From a virus, in the IMG/VR virus record IMGVR_UViG_3300005518_000037, positions 1 to 27,426 of that record: DNA of 27,426 nucleotides. One strand, given 5' to 3'. Positions 20,571-27,037 of this stretch are shown here, one piece after another. A program made the position numbers and the translations under genes. Position 1 is the first letter of the stretch, and the number at the start of each line of letters is the position of its first letter. The notes under the pieces are model-generated. The model made no database searches, had not been told where the DNA came from, and saw only the letters and a program-made list of their open reading frames with translations.

Positions 20571-20855
20571 GGGGGCGCGCCCCTTCGATCTCGGGGATTG
20601 TCAACCTTACAATCTATCCATGCAGAATCTTCCCCTCTGCCTTGCGTTTCGTACCCTTGGTCAATGGTTTGTATTGCCTTTTTGGAGCCTGATGACGGCC
20701 TTTGATGTGGCGTGGAGGCCACCAGGTAAACCGGCTGCGATCGCCGCGATTTGCCGTGCGCTTGAGTCGCAGCCGGTGCCGGTCGTCCCTGAAGTCCGAA
20801 GGCTAATTTCAATGGAAAAGAACCAATCGTAGCGGTTTCAACGCGCCGGATCGTA
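20435..20855. other. convergence zone with no confident gene
   Basis: Apart from the start of the 20325-20570 frame, I see no certain gene here. A plus-strand frame at 20631-20832 (MQNLPLCLAFRTLGQWFVLP ... MEKNQS) and an opposing minus frame over 20567-20878 are both open, and their residue patterns do not settle which, if either, is real. The plus frame starts at an ATG without a good ribosome site. The region ends in the hairpin at 20842-20868. Confidence 0.4.
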
Positions 20856-20868
20856 TCACAGCGGCGCG
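20842..20868. terminator. GC-rich hairpin at the operon convergence point
   Basis: CGCGCCG (20842-20848) and CGGCGCG (20862-20868) form a 7-bp stem with a 13-base loop. The stop codon of the minus-strand gene 20856-21086 lies in the loop. It may terminate transcription of the minus operon, or of the plus operon from the other side. No long T tract is present. Confidence 0.35.
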
Positions 20869-21086
20869 CGGCTGTCAACCTGAATCTCTATATCATCTCT
20901 TGGCGAAAGCTTTCCTGTGGCTTCAATGTTTCTTCGTTGCGCGTCTTTAACAATTGTCACCAAATAGTCTCTGCAATCAAGCAATAACTCGATCTCCACC
21001 ATAAAGAGCTTGAAGCCGCGTGTCGTCGCATCCTGCTCCTTATATAGCTTCTCGCAATGAGTTCTGATTTGTTCGCGTGTTCTCAT
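20856..21086 (-). CDS. small helical protein, 76 aa
   Basis: I start at ATG 21086, which overlaps the previous stop as ATGA; the longer frame upstream is antisense to the membrane protein gene. The product (MRTREQIRTHCEKLYKEQDA, then FKLFMVEIELLLDCRDYLVT, IVKDAQRRNIEATGKLSPRD) is helical and soluble. It is paired with the two-helix membrane protein encoded just before, so the two may act together. The function is unknown. Confidence 0.6.
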   Translation of the reverse strand: MRTREQIRTHCEKLYKEQDATTRGFKLFMVEIELLLDCRDYLVTIVKDAQRRNIEATGKLSPRDDIEIQVDSRAPL

Positions 21087-21337
21087 CGCAAGTCCAACCA
21101 GATCGCCAGCATCCACAGGCCAAAGAAAGTAGTAACGGTCGTGATCGTGGTGTCTACCACAGCCATCACGATCAATGAGTGAATGCGAAAGCCAGTAATG
21201 ATCAGTGCTGTCAGGAACAGTGAGATGAGTTCCGTAAAGATTGTCACCGTTACGGCTTGAGTAGCGATCTTGAATAATCGATGACGGTACGCGCCTTTCT
21301 CTTCGATGATGCGCTGAAATACTGTTGACTCCTCCAT
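21083..21337 (-). CDS. two-helix membrane protein, 84 aa
   Basis: The start overlaps the previous stop as TGATG. Residues 1-22 are cytosol-like and charged, then come helix 1 at about 28-49 (VTVTIFTELISLFLTALIIT) and helix 2 at about 54-80 (LIVMAVVDTTITTVTTFFGL then WMLAIW), with a short loop FRIHS. It could be a holin or an inner-membrane protein that blocks superinfection. It is a second holin-like candidate besides 8920-9126, and no lysis enzyme is adjacent. Confidence 0.6.
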   Translation of the reverse strand: MEESTVFQRIIEEKGAYRHRLFKIATQAVTVTIFTELISLFLTALIITGFRIHSLIVMAVVDTTITTVTTFFGLWMLAIWLDLR

Positions 21338-21522
21338 CAGTTATCCTCCGCTGTACGCACGTGTCCGCGCTCCTTAGCACGCTTCCCGGCTGAATTGGTG
21401 GTCACTACGCAGCCTTTGATGTCTCTAGCCATGAGCATTGATTCAATCTGCTTTGCTTCTTGGTAAGTAAGATCACAGTAAACATCTTCGTCTGTGATCA
21501 CAGCCCACTCTTTCTGTGTCAA
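21337..21522 (-). CDS. small hypothetical protein, 61 aa, start uncertain
   Basis: From TTG 21522 the product is MTQKEWAVITDEDVYCDLTY, then QEAKQIESMLMARDIKGCVV and an end KRAKERGHVRTAEDN. The same frame stays open and coding-like for another 26 or more residues upstream (VHLTATYIDPPGIYITEDRS, then QLQSAL) with no ATG, GTG or TTG. Either the real start was lost by an indel, or an unusual codon such as ATA near 21600 is used. The downstream stop overlaps the next start. Confidence 0.5.
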   Translation of the reverse strand: MTQKEWAVITDEDVYCDLTYQEAKQIESMLMARDIKGCVVTTNSAGKRAKERGHVRTAEDN

Positions 21523-21596
21523 AGCTGATTGTAATTGTGACCTGTCCTCAGTGATATAAATGCCTGGCGGATCAATGTAAGTTGCCGTGAGGTGTA

Positions 21597-21761
21597 CTAT
21601 ACTGTTCTTTGAGTAAGTGATTGATGGATTTTACAAAGAGCGTATTCAAAATCTCCTGGACTTGCGCATGCATAGCCCCGGCCATCAACTAGAGAGATAT
21701 AGATCGTCTGGCCTGGTTGTAAATCTTCACCGGCTTCGAATATAACGGCTTCATCACTCAC
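21597..21761 (-). CDS. small hypothetical protein, 54 aa
   Basis: I choose GTG 21761 with GAGGA 8 bases upstream; a longer frame to 21800 would overlap the previous gene by 47 bases. The product is MSDEAVIFEAGEDLQPGQTI then YISLVDGRGYACASPGDFEY and an end HQSLTQRTV. The beta-rich GQTIYISLVDGRGYA resembles a small barrel, like phage cement or DUF2190-like pieces, but this is faint. The overlap with the upstream stop codon is 8 bases. Confidence 0.55.
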   Translation of the reverse strand: MSDEAVIFEAGEDLQPGQTIYISLVDGRGYACASPGDFEYALCKIHQSLTQRTV

Positions 21762-21885
21762 ATTCGAATTCCTCAACTGACTCGCCACAGTAACACTCAT
21801 GCTCGCCTTTGTGATCCTTAATTAAGATACAACCATGATTTGTGTTATCATGCTCGTTGTCGTCTCCCCACTCAAAGCCGCACAT
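21754..21885 (-). CDS. small Cys/His-rich protein, 43 aa
   Basis: ATG 21885 overlaps the previous gene's TGA (TGATG). The 43-residue product begins MCGFEWGDDNEHDNTNHGCI and ends HECYCGESVEEFECE, with six Cys and several His and acidic residues. Spacing (C-x-C near residue 31-33) suggests a metal site. It is strongly acidic. It is too short for a family call, but the coupled start and composition support a real gene. Confidence 0.5.
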   Translation of the reverse strand: MCGFEWGDDNEHDNTNHGCILIKDHKGEHECYCGESVEEFECE

Positions 21886-22133
21886 CACAATTCAATCAGG
21901 GCATCCCACTCCGGCGTTAACCGGCGAACACCATCTTTCTCCCCTTTATCCCATTCCATTATACAACGACGCAATGATTCAACTGCCGGCCCTTGTTGAT
22001 TTTCAATGAATGCTTTTCTAACCGCAGCGTTGTAGAGTTGATTTACTGTTACCATCCTCATTACTTCCAGCTCTACACCGATCCGTGCAAACATCGCTAC
22101 TTCTTTTCTTGAGTATCCTCGATAGTCACTCAT
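21885..22133 (-). CDS. small hypothetical protein, 82 aa
   Basis: The frame begins MSDYRGYSRKEVAMFARIGV and ends PEWDALIEL. It is helical, with a basic N-terminus and a conserved-looking NQLYNAAVRKAFIENQQG. It overlaps the upstream gene's end by 8 bases and the downstream ATG by TGATG. No membrane segment or metal motif is visible. The function is unknown. Confidence 0.55.
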   Translation of the reverse strand: MSDYRGYSRKEVAMFARIGVELEVMRMVTVNQLYNAAVRKAFIENQQGPAVESLRRCIMEWDKGEKDGVRRLTPEWDALIEL

Positions 22134-22323
22134 CGTCGTATTCCTCTCTCACCAAAAGCATACGCCGGACAACTCGATCACCGTTATAAGCGATCCATTC
22201 CTGGGCCTCAGCATCGGCGAATAATGGTTGCTCGACAGCGAAGCCAAGATTACGCCATGTGTTTAGCAGCCTTTCAATCAACTGATCGGGCTTCTCATCA
22301 AAGCTCTGATAAACTGTTCTCAT
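22126..22323 (-). CDS. small hypothetical protein, 65 aa
   Basis: I start at ATG 22323 (MRTVYQSFDEKPDQLIERLL). A TTG 15 bases earlier would add MASLA. The protein continues LNTWRNLGFAVEQPLFADAE and ends REEYDDE. Helical start and beta-like middle suggest a small mixed fold. The stop overlaps the next gene by 8 bases. The family is not recognised, and no ribosome site is clear. Confidence 0.55.
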   Translation of the reverse strand: MRTVYQSFDEKPDQLIERLLNTWRNLGFAVEQPLFADAEAQEWIAYNGDRVVRRMLLVREEYDDE

Positions 22324-22347
22324 CGCCAGTGATGCCAAGATGATAGA

Positions 22348-22494
22348 TCATTCATTCGCTGCGCCTGGTTCATCCGGTGCTGTGTATCCTTTATCGTGAA
22401 TCTCATCAGATACTTCAAGACCGTTTGTGAGATTACAACCAAGCTTGGCTTCAATTTTATCTCTTATAATTTTTGATATTTGATTATGACTCAT
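22348..22494 (-). CDS. small hypothetical protein, 48 aa
   Basis: ATG 22494 overlaps the nuclease gene stop as ATGA. The 48-residue product is MSHNQISKIIRDKIEAKLGC then NLTNGLEVSDEIHDKGYTAP and DEPGAANE. Helix then turn-rich tail. It is coupled to the VRR-NUC gene and may be its partner, though no evidence beyond position supports this. Confidence 0.5.
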   Translation of the reverse strand: MSHNQISKIIRDKIEAKLGCNLTNGLEVSDEIHDKGYTAPDEPGAANE

Positions 22495-22820
22495 GTATAA
22501 CCGCTCACTTCGTATTCAAGCAACCGGCGCATTCGCGCTTCTTCTTCATTGACAATACTGATTACTTGACTGACATCGTCACAGACCGCAGTACGCGCAC
22601 CAGCAACTTGCCATTCTCTCTGTCGCAGTGCTTGGCCTTTACTTGCTATCTCACCGGGTACTTTCATCTCAATTAAAATCGAGCGGCCAAGTACACAAAG
22701 CAACCAGTCAGACTGATTAACTGAAAATACAGAACCATGAAATTTGTGCCATGCAATGTCAGGCCGATGTTTCAGCCAATTACGAAGTTGCTGATCGGTG
22801 TTGCGCTCACGCTTTCCCAT
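22491..22820 (-). CDS. VRR-NUC domain nuclease, 109 aa
   Basis: The product is a stand-alone VRR-NUC domain (PD-(D/E)xK fold): HKFHGSVFSVNQSDWLL (residues 25-41, Asp38), GRSILIEMKVPGE (45-57, Glu51 and Lys53), then a Gln-rich helix (KGQALRQREWQVAGA, Gln63), as in phage Holliday-junction-type or replication nucleases. The usual GxPD before the core is NQSD here, so the acidic residue is kept but its neighbour proline is lost. It would cut branched DNA and could act with the RuvB on the same intermediates. It precedes the coupled 48-residue gene and follows the broken 22837-23065 gene. Confidence 0.82.
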   Translation of the reverse strand: MGKRERNTDQQLRNWLKHRPDIAWHKFHGSVFSVNQSDWLLCVLGRSILIEMKVPGEIASKGQALRQREWQVAGARTAVCDDVSQVISIVNEEEARMRRLLEYEVSGYT

Positions 22821-22836
22821 TCGCGTTGCTCACTTT

Positions 22837-23065
22837 TCAATGCGGGATGATCTCCGCTTCCAGGATTTTATGCCCACCACAGTAACCAATGAGTTTCGTT
22901 CCTTCATCTTCAGTAATGAAGCGCGTACAGTTGATCGATAGTTCTTTAAGGATGTCGAGGTAGTGGATGGCGTGATCCAGGGAACCATCGATTTCGATTG
23001 CTTCATCGTGGCCGGTTCCCGGCGCTCGTTTTAATCTGAGAATTCGAGGTGCGCAAGAGTGTCAT
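22837..23065 (-). pseudogene. small gene with probable frameshift near 23050
   Basis: ATG 23065 (6 bases after the PAPS-like gene's stop) opens MTLLRT. The coding pattern then continues one base later as ILRLKRAPGTGHDEAIEIDG, SLDHAIHYLDILKELSINCT and RFITEDEGTKLIGYCGGHKI to TGA at 22837, with no normal start in that frame. Joined, it gives about 75 residues. The break near 23050 is best read as a one-base indel; a non-ATG start (ATT) is an alternative. Confidence 0.5.
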
Positions 23066-23070
23066 TGTCT

Positions 23071-23860
23071 CTATGTCCAACACAAACCGCTTTCGCATTT
23101 TTCTCCACGTCCGAATAAGGGAACTTGTAATCCGTCATCGCCATCGAGATTCACTTGGGACAGCGGAACGCCTGAGCGATGCACGAACAATCCACCTCGC
23201 TCATCTGTCTGTATGATCTTGGCGTCGAAAGCGATGGCTTTCGCATGGTCGGCGGGCTCGTGATCTCGTTGATTCCGCCACTGACGGTCGGATTGGAACG
23301 GACACATCCAACAGCAAGATTCAGGCGGCTCCGGCCAGCCGTAATCAACGACAAGCTGAGCGCATTCAGCCGCTGACAATTGAACGCCATATCCCATGAT
23401 GAGCGGCCAATGAATCTCAGCCCACTTTCGCTTGCTCGGTTTGCATCGATGTTTTTCGTTTGTGCTGAAGCCGATCCACTGAATCACCGGATTCTCTGGA
23501 CCGTAGCCACGTTCAGGTTCGCGCAGATAGCGATAGATGGCGTCGCGCTTCCATTCACCGGAACAGAAAGTTCTCAACTGGCCTTCTCCGTTTTTGGTAA
23601 ACGCCGGAATCAACAAACCGCCTTGCTTATCGTAGAGGTCAACCGAGGCGTAAGAATGCGGAACTGTCTCGATATTCAATCCCACGGTTAACAGGCCAGG
23701 CCGTATGTAATCTTCGAGGTACCGCCATGTGGAAGCTTTCTCTCGACGACGTGTCGGCAATAACCGCACGTTCCGGCACCGGCAATCTGCCGGTGATGAT
23801 CAATACCGCGATTGCAGCCGACTGGCGCCCTCCCCCGCAACTCCAGATAATCGGTTTCAT
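23071..23860 (-). pseudogene. PAPS-reductase-like (PP-loop) gene split by a frameshift near 23745
   Basis: ATG 23860 opens MKPIIWSCGGGRQSAAIAVL with the PP-loop SCGGGRQS (7-14), then PERAVIADTS. There the coding pattern shifts one base: the second frame reads REKASTWRYLEDYIRPGLLT and continues for 220 residues to TAG at 23071. The pattern ADTxREKxSTWxYL is what the joined family shows, so both are one gene with one extra base in the ACGTCGTCGAGAG run. The C-terminal half has CCWMCPFQS and two further Cys (EKCESGLCW), possible metal or Fe-S ligands. PP-loop proteins activate sulfur or nucleotides; in phages their target is usually unknown, and DNA or RNA modification is one idea. Confidence 0.75.
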
Positions 23861-23971
23861 TGATTGACCGCTCGCTTCACTTCTCGAAGATGGGTCGTTT
23901 TCTTTCCGCCAGGTAACTTCTGGCCATACTAACTATATACATCTTGGCAAGACGGTTGAAAGAGCACTACA

Positions 23972-24005
23972 AGCGGGATCATGGCCCGTCCATTTTGATC
24001 CCGCT
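23972..24005. terminator. 10-bp hairpin between 24033-24386 and the PAPS-like gene
   Basis: AGCGGGATCA (23972-23981) and TGATCCCGCT (23996-24005) form a perfect 10-bp stem with a 14-base loop, in the 172-bp non-coding gap 23861-24032. No T tract follows on the minus strand. It could terminate or attenuate reading from the gene at 24033-24386 into the PAPS-like gene. The stem carries two GATC sites. Confidence 0.5.
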
Positions 24006-24032
24006 CATAGCTCCCCCCATGCGAACGGCGCG

Positions 24033-24386
24033 TTAAGACTTCGCCTTCTTCGCTGCTTGGATTTTGCCGCGCTGTGCGGCGCTTAGACGCTTGCCTAGCT
24101 CGATCAGCGTTGCCGCTGCGCCGGGCTCCGAGGCGTCCACTGACTGCATCTCAGTCTTGATCTTCTCGATCTCTTGCGCGCGCGATGGACGCGGTTCGAA
24201 TCCGGCATCGCTGAGCACCTTGCGGGCTGCAACGACTTCCGGTGTTCCCTTGTCATCTTCGTGCAGAGTCAAAAGATCGTTCAAAGCGTACTGAGCTTGC
24301 GTTTTTGCCGACATCTGAGCTTTTGCCTTCTTAGCCTTAGTGCCGTCGCCTGTGCTCTGACTTGAACTTCTACGACTCGTTACCAT
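24033..24386 (-). CDS. hypothetical alanine/lysine-rich protein, 117 aa
   Basis: ATG 24386 has AAAGGAG 8 bases upstream and a strong promoter at 24436-24464. The product has a disordered basic start (MVTSRRSSSQSTGDGTKAKK), a helical middle (AQYALNDLLTLHEDDKGTPE, VVAARKVLSDAGFEPRPSRA) and a helical end (TLIELGKRLSAAQRGKIQAA then KKAKS). High charge and Ala/Lys content recall small DNA-binding proteins, but no motif is exact. A strong promoter suggests high expression. Confidence 0.6.
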   Translation of the reverse strand: MVTSRRSSSQSTGDGTKAKKAKAQMSAKTQAQYALNDLLTLHEDDKGTPEVVAARKVLSDAGFEPRPSRAQEIEKIKTEMQSVDASEPGAAATLIELGKRLSAAQRGKIQAAKKAKS

Positions 24387-24435
24387 TGGTATGCTCCTTT
24401 CTTTTAGTTATAGGGCCGTGTACTGCTTGAATCGT

Positions 24436-24464
24436 CTTATAACACAATCAATCAGCCATTTCAA
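24436..24464 (-). promoter_or_regulatory. strong sigma70-like promoter
   Basis: On the minus strand TTGAAA (24464-24459), a 17-base AT-rich spacer, then TATAAG (24441-24436): 5/6 and 5/6 to consensus with ideal spacing. It lies about 50 bases before the ATG at 24386 and would drive that gene and, past the hairpin at 23972, the genes below it. Confidence 0.65.
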
Positions 24465-24498
24465 GTATAAAATGATTAATTTGCGGACTATTCCGTAA

Positions 24499-24717
24499 TC
24501 ACCGCATTTCCTGTTGAAAGGCTCTAGCAATGTTCCTCTTCAAATCCTCAATGCCAGCTTTATAGACGGTCTGTAAAAGGTTGATCAGTTCCGGTACTGT
24601 CAGGTTCTCGATGTCAATATCTCTGGACTCCTCACGAAAGCCGCCACGTATCGTCATGGTGACTTTGTTGTCACCAAACGGCGTGAATATGTGTTCATGG
24701 ATGTTGAGTATCTGCAT
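24499..24717 (-). CDS. small hypothetical protein, 72 aa
   Basis: I start at ATG 24717 (MQILNIHEHIFTPFGDNKVT), with AAAGG 9 bases upstream; the longer frame to 24753 is antisense-like with the preceding gene. It continues MTIRGGFREESRDIDIENLT and LTVPELINLLQTVYKAGIED with a basic end. Beta N-terminus then helices suggest a small folded domain. It overlaps the 24695-24865 gene by 23 bases. The function is unknown. Confidence 0.55.
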   Translation of the reverse strand: MQILNIHEHIFTPFGDNKVTMTIRGGFREESRDIDIENLTVPELINLLQTVYKAGIEDLKRNIARAFQQEMR

Positions 24718-24865
24718 TTGCTTTAACCTTTCTTGTGGCAGGCGCATGAGCACTGCTCACCAGCGCCACGCAGAAGACCATCAATATAGCCAGGCTGCCA
24801 ACCTGGACACGCGCTGTGATTTTCCTGACGACATGCTGGAAAGCAGTAGCGCCGAATCGGTTCAT
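24695..24865 (-). CDS. small secreted/membrane protein, 56 aa
   Basis: ATG 24865 opens MNRFGATAFQHVVRKITARV, then a hydrophobic stretch GSLAILMVFCVALVSSAHA that looks like a signal peptide with a type I cleavage site after SSAHA (residue 41). Only about 15 basic residues would follow (PATRKVKANADTQHP). It could be a short membrane-tethered protein or secreted peptide. It overlaps the next gene by 23 bases. Spanin-like or exclusion function is possible, not shown. Confidence 0.5.
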   Translation of the reverse strand: MNRFGATAFQHVVRKITARVQVGSLAILMVFCVALVSSAHAPATRKVKANADTQHP

Positions 24866-24893
24866 GTTCTCTAGTCAGCGTATCTGTCATCTC

Positions 24894-25058
24894 TCATCTA
24901 TACTCCAACAAAAGTTTTCCATTGTGAGTAGCACAGATCAACTCAACGTCATCTTGATCCAGCAAAGCGGTCGGTGGAATGATCCAATAGTCTGGACGAC
25001 TTGCCAGCACTACACCCCAACGCTCTGTAAGATGATCATAGATGTCAGTCGGCTCCAT
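24894..25058 (-). CDS. small hypothetical protein, 54 aa
   Basis: I start at ATG 25058 (MEPTDIYDHLTERWGVVLAS), 5 bases after the Toprim gene stop; a longer frame would overlap that gene's lysine tail. It continues RPDYWIIPPTALLDQDDVEL and ICATHNGKLLLEYR. Mixed fold, no motif. Tight spacing suggests co-translation with the Toprim gene. The function is unknown. Confidence 0.55.
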   Translation of the reverse strand: MEPTDIYDHLTERWGVVLASRPDYWIIPPTALLDQDDVELICATHNGKLLLEYR

Positions 25059-25062
25059 CGGA

Positions 25063-26049
25063 TCAGCGCTTCTTGGCAGCCACTTTTCTTTTAGACGCAC
25101 GCCTTTTGCTCGCTTTCTTTTTTCGCGGTCTACGCGGCTTAGGATTATTTAGTTTGTGGACGTACTTAATGACCTTATCCCAATGTGTCTCGACACCTCT
25201 GAGCGCGTTTACTTCCTCTGATTCGCGCTCCAGAGCTTCATTCCATTTTTCCTCATCGCGCACGCTCTCAACGGCGTCACGCACTAAGCCAGTAAGCGTC
25301 ACCGGATCGAGCGCATCAAGCTCCCAACTGTCATTCCCGTAAATCGCAATGTAAGCTGGAGCCCGCGGATCAGTCATCTTCGCGTACTGAGGCGGTAATT
25401 TATGCTCCTTGATTTGTTCCATTGTCAGCGCCATACGCCGTACCTCTGCGCCATCAATGAACATATCAAACTTGCGCGTGATATCCCGCGTCATGTCCAG
25501 ACCAGAGCTATCATGATCGCCGAAGTGAAAAATGATCGGCGTCTGCCCTTCATCAGCGATCCGTTGGAAGCGCATCGCAGCTTCGTGTGCCTCCGACAAG
25601 CTGAGATAGCCCTTGCAAGCAAGCAGATCGACATCAAACTTTGCGCATATACCCTCAAAGACACCGGACAGAGCATCCTTCTCGATCCAGATTTCCGGCC
25701 GTACTGTTTGAGTGTCCCACATATCGATACGGTAGCGGCGTGCTCCGTCTTCAATGACTTCCAGCGGCGAAGCGTAATGATAGATGCCGCGTAGTTGCCG
25801 TGCACGATCTTCCAGATGATCCCAATCAACCAAACCAGCTAACCGCGCATCACCAATGAGATTACCTAAATTTGAGTAGTCCTTGAAGGTGTTAGGAATT
25901 TTGTTTGAACGTACTAATTGATAGAACAGTTGCCGCAGTGTCATGCGATAACCTAGCTCTGCATAGTGCTCCAAGATCGCGTTGGCCTCTTCGATTAGCC
26001 AGCGTGATCGACTGCGAAAGGTTTTCGTGATGTAAGCAATACAAGCCAT
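25063..26049 (-). CDS. Toprim-domain protein (topoisomerase VI A-like)
   Basis: The 328-residue protein has an N-terminal winged-helix (residues 20-60, TLRQLFYQLVRSNKIPNT) and a Toprim core: EIWIEKDALSGVF (Glu123), YLSLSEAHEAA, then IFHFGDHDSSGLDMTRDI (Asp178 and Asp180 in GDHDSSG). This layout resembles phage Toprim proteins related to the DNA-cleaving A subunit of topoisomerase VI and Spo11, but the catalytic tyrosine is not clear. The tail is very basic (KPRRPRKKKASKRRASKRKV). It probably binds DNA for replication or recombination. Its ATG overlaps the previous TAA as TAATG. Confidence 0.8.
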   Translation of the reverse strand: MACIAYITKTFRSRSRWLIEEANAILEHYAELGYRMTLRQLFYQLVRSNKIPNTFKDYSNLGNLIGDARLAGLVDWDHLEDRARQLRGIYHYASPLEVIEDGARRYRIDMWDTQTVRPEIWIEKDALSGVFEGICAKFDVDLLACKGYLSLSEAHEAAMRFQRIADEGQTPIIFHFGDHDSSGLDMTRDITRKFDMFIDGAEVRRMALTMEQIKEHKLPPQYAKMTDPRAPAYIAIYGNDSWELDALDPVTLTGLVRDAVESVRDEEKWNEALERESEEVNALRGVETHWDKVIKYVHKLNNPKPRRPRKKKASKRRASKRKVAAKKR

Positions 26050-26258
26050 TATTCTGATTGTTTTTGCAGGCCAACAAAGACAGCGATCCCTCTACCACCA
26101 TCCTGACATTGGTGCAGCATTCGCTCAGCGGATGGCACGATCTCAATAAGGGCAAGTTCAAACCTGTCAATGTCTTTCTTGTCGCTTATTTGTCTGGTTG
26201 TGCTTACCAGACAGTTACAAAGTAAACAGCGATACATCTCAAGATAGGTTGTGCTCAT
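26049..26258 (-). CDS. small hypothetical protein, 69 aa
   Basis: The 69-residue product begins MSTTYLEMYRCLLCNCLVST and contains C-x2-C-x-C (CLLCNC) then TRQISDKKDIDRFELALIEI. The Cys cluster may bind metal. Start and stop overlap the Dam-like and Toprim genes (ATGA and TAATG), so it is coupled with both. Possible link between methylation and DNA processing, but no function can be assigned. Confidence 0.55.
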   Translation of the reverse strand: MSTTYLEMYRCLLCNCLVSTTRQISDKKDIDRFELALIEIVPSAERMLHQCQDGGRGIAVFVGLQKQSE

Positions 26259-27037
26259 AGATTCCTCACCGCCAGCATCTCTTTCGCCGGTGTCCGATCA
26301 CCTGTGCGGCTAATACGGCGCGGCGCGTCCAATAACTCGATCTTGAATTCATCACGATACAGATCGAGTATCCTATCGGTTGCCTGGTTGGAGACTACAA
26401 CAGGGCCGTGATGTTTCAGTAACCACTTGTAGAGTCTGATCTGATCATTCCAACCAAAGCCACCGGCTGAGTAGGTGGTGAACACAACATCGTAAGGCGG
26501 ATCGGCATAGATGAAATCATCTGATTGAATGTCAACGTGTTCAAAGTCTCGATTCTCGAATGTCCAATGTCGGAACGCCTCTTTGTACGGCATGAAGTCA
26601 GTCGCGTAGTTAACCGTAGTGTACTCACCGAATGGCACGTTGAAGAAGCCTTTAGCATTGAACCGGCACAGACCGTTAAAGCAAGTGCGATTGAGGTAGT
26701 AGAACAACTCTGCTGCTTCAATAGTATCTTGTTGACCATGTCTAATCAATTCATTGAATCTCTCACGATGCCTGTAGTAAAGCTCTTTGTCATAGTGCAT
26801 CTCAACAGTCATTCTTAGACCGTGTAACTTGATTTGACGATAGAAGTTGATGAGATGGTAGTTGAAGTCATTCAACAAAGCAATGTGTGGTTGCAGTCTG
26901 AAGGATGGAGCCATGCCGCCACAGAAAGGCTCTACAAAGCGCTTCTTGTGGTGTCCGTGGTACAACTCAGCCAGAAGCGGCACTAGCCATCTTTTTCCGC
27001 CAGCCCACTTCAGAGGTGGAGTCATTTGATCCGTCAT
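26255..27037 (-). CDS. Dam-like adenine-N6 DNA methyltransferase
   Basis: I start at ATG 27037, overlapping the previous TGA as ATGA; a longer frame would extend into that gene. The 260-residue product has the Dam family motifs: PPLKWAGGKRW (7-17, SAM-binding start), FVEPFCGGMAPSF (34-46), LNRTCFNGLCRFNAKGFFNV with PFG (115-137), and IYADPPYDV (177-184, catalytic DPPY). Dam-like enzymes methylate adenine in GATC. Many GATC sites are visible throughout this window, which may fit protection from host restriction or marking of replicated DNA; no paired restriction gene is seen. It is coupled to the Cys-rich gene before and after. Confidence 0.9.
   Translation of the reverse strand: MTDQMTPPLKWAGGKRWLVPLLAELYHGHHKKRFVEPFCGGMAPSFRLQPHIALLNDFNYHLINFYRQIKLHGLRMTVEMHYDKELYYRHRERFNELIRHGQQDTIEAAELFYYLNRTCFNGLCRFNAKGFFNVPFGEYTTVNYATDFMPYKEAFRHWTFENRDFEHVDIQSDDFIYADPPYDVVFTTYSAGGFGWNDQIRLYKWLLKHHGPVVVSNQATDRILDLYRDEFKIELLDAPRRISRTGDRTPAKEMLAVRNL

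Noticed and set aside
20567-20878. Minus-strand frame MTAARRCDTIRRVETATIGS... opposite the plus-strand 20631-20832 frame
   Set aside because: Pro/Arg/Ser-rich residue pattern, no ribosome site, and it runs into a terminator-like hairpin. Neither strand is convincing here.
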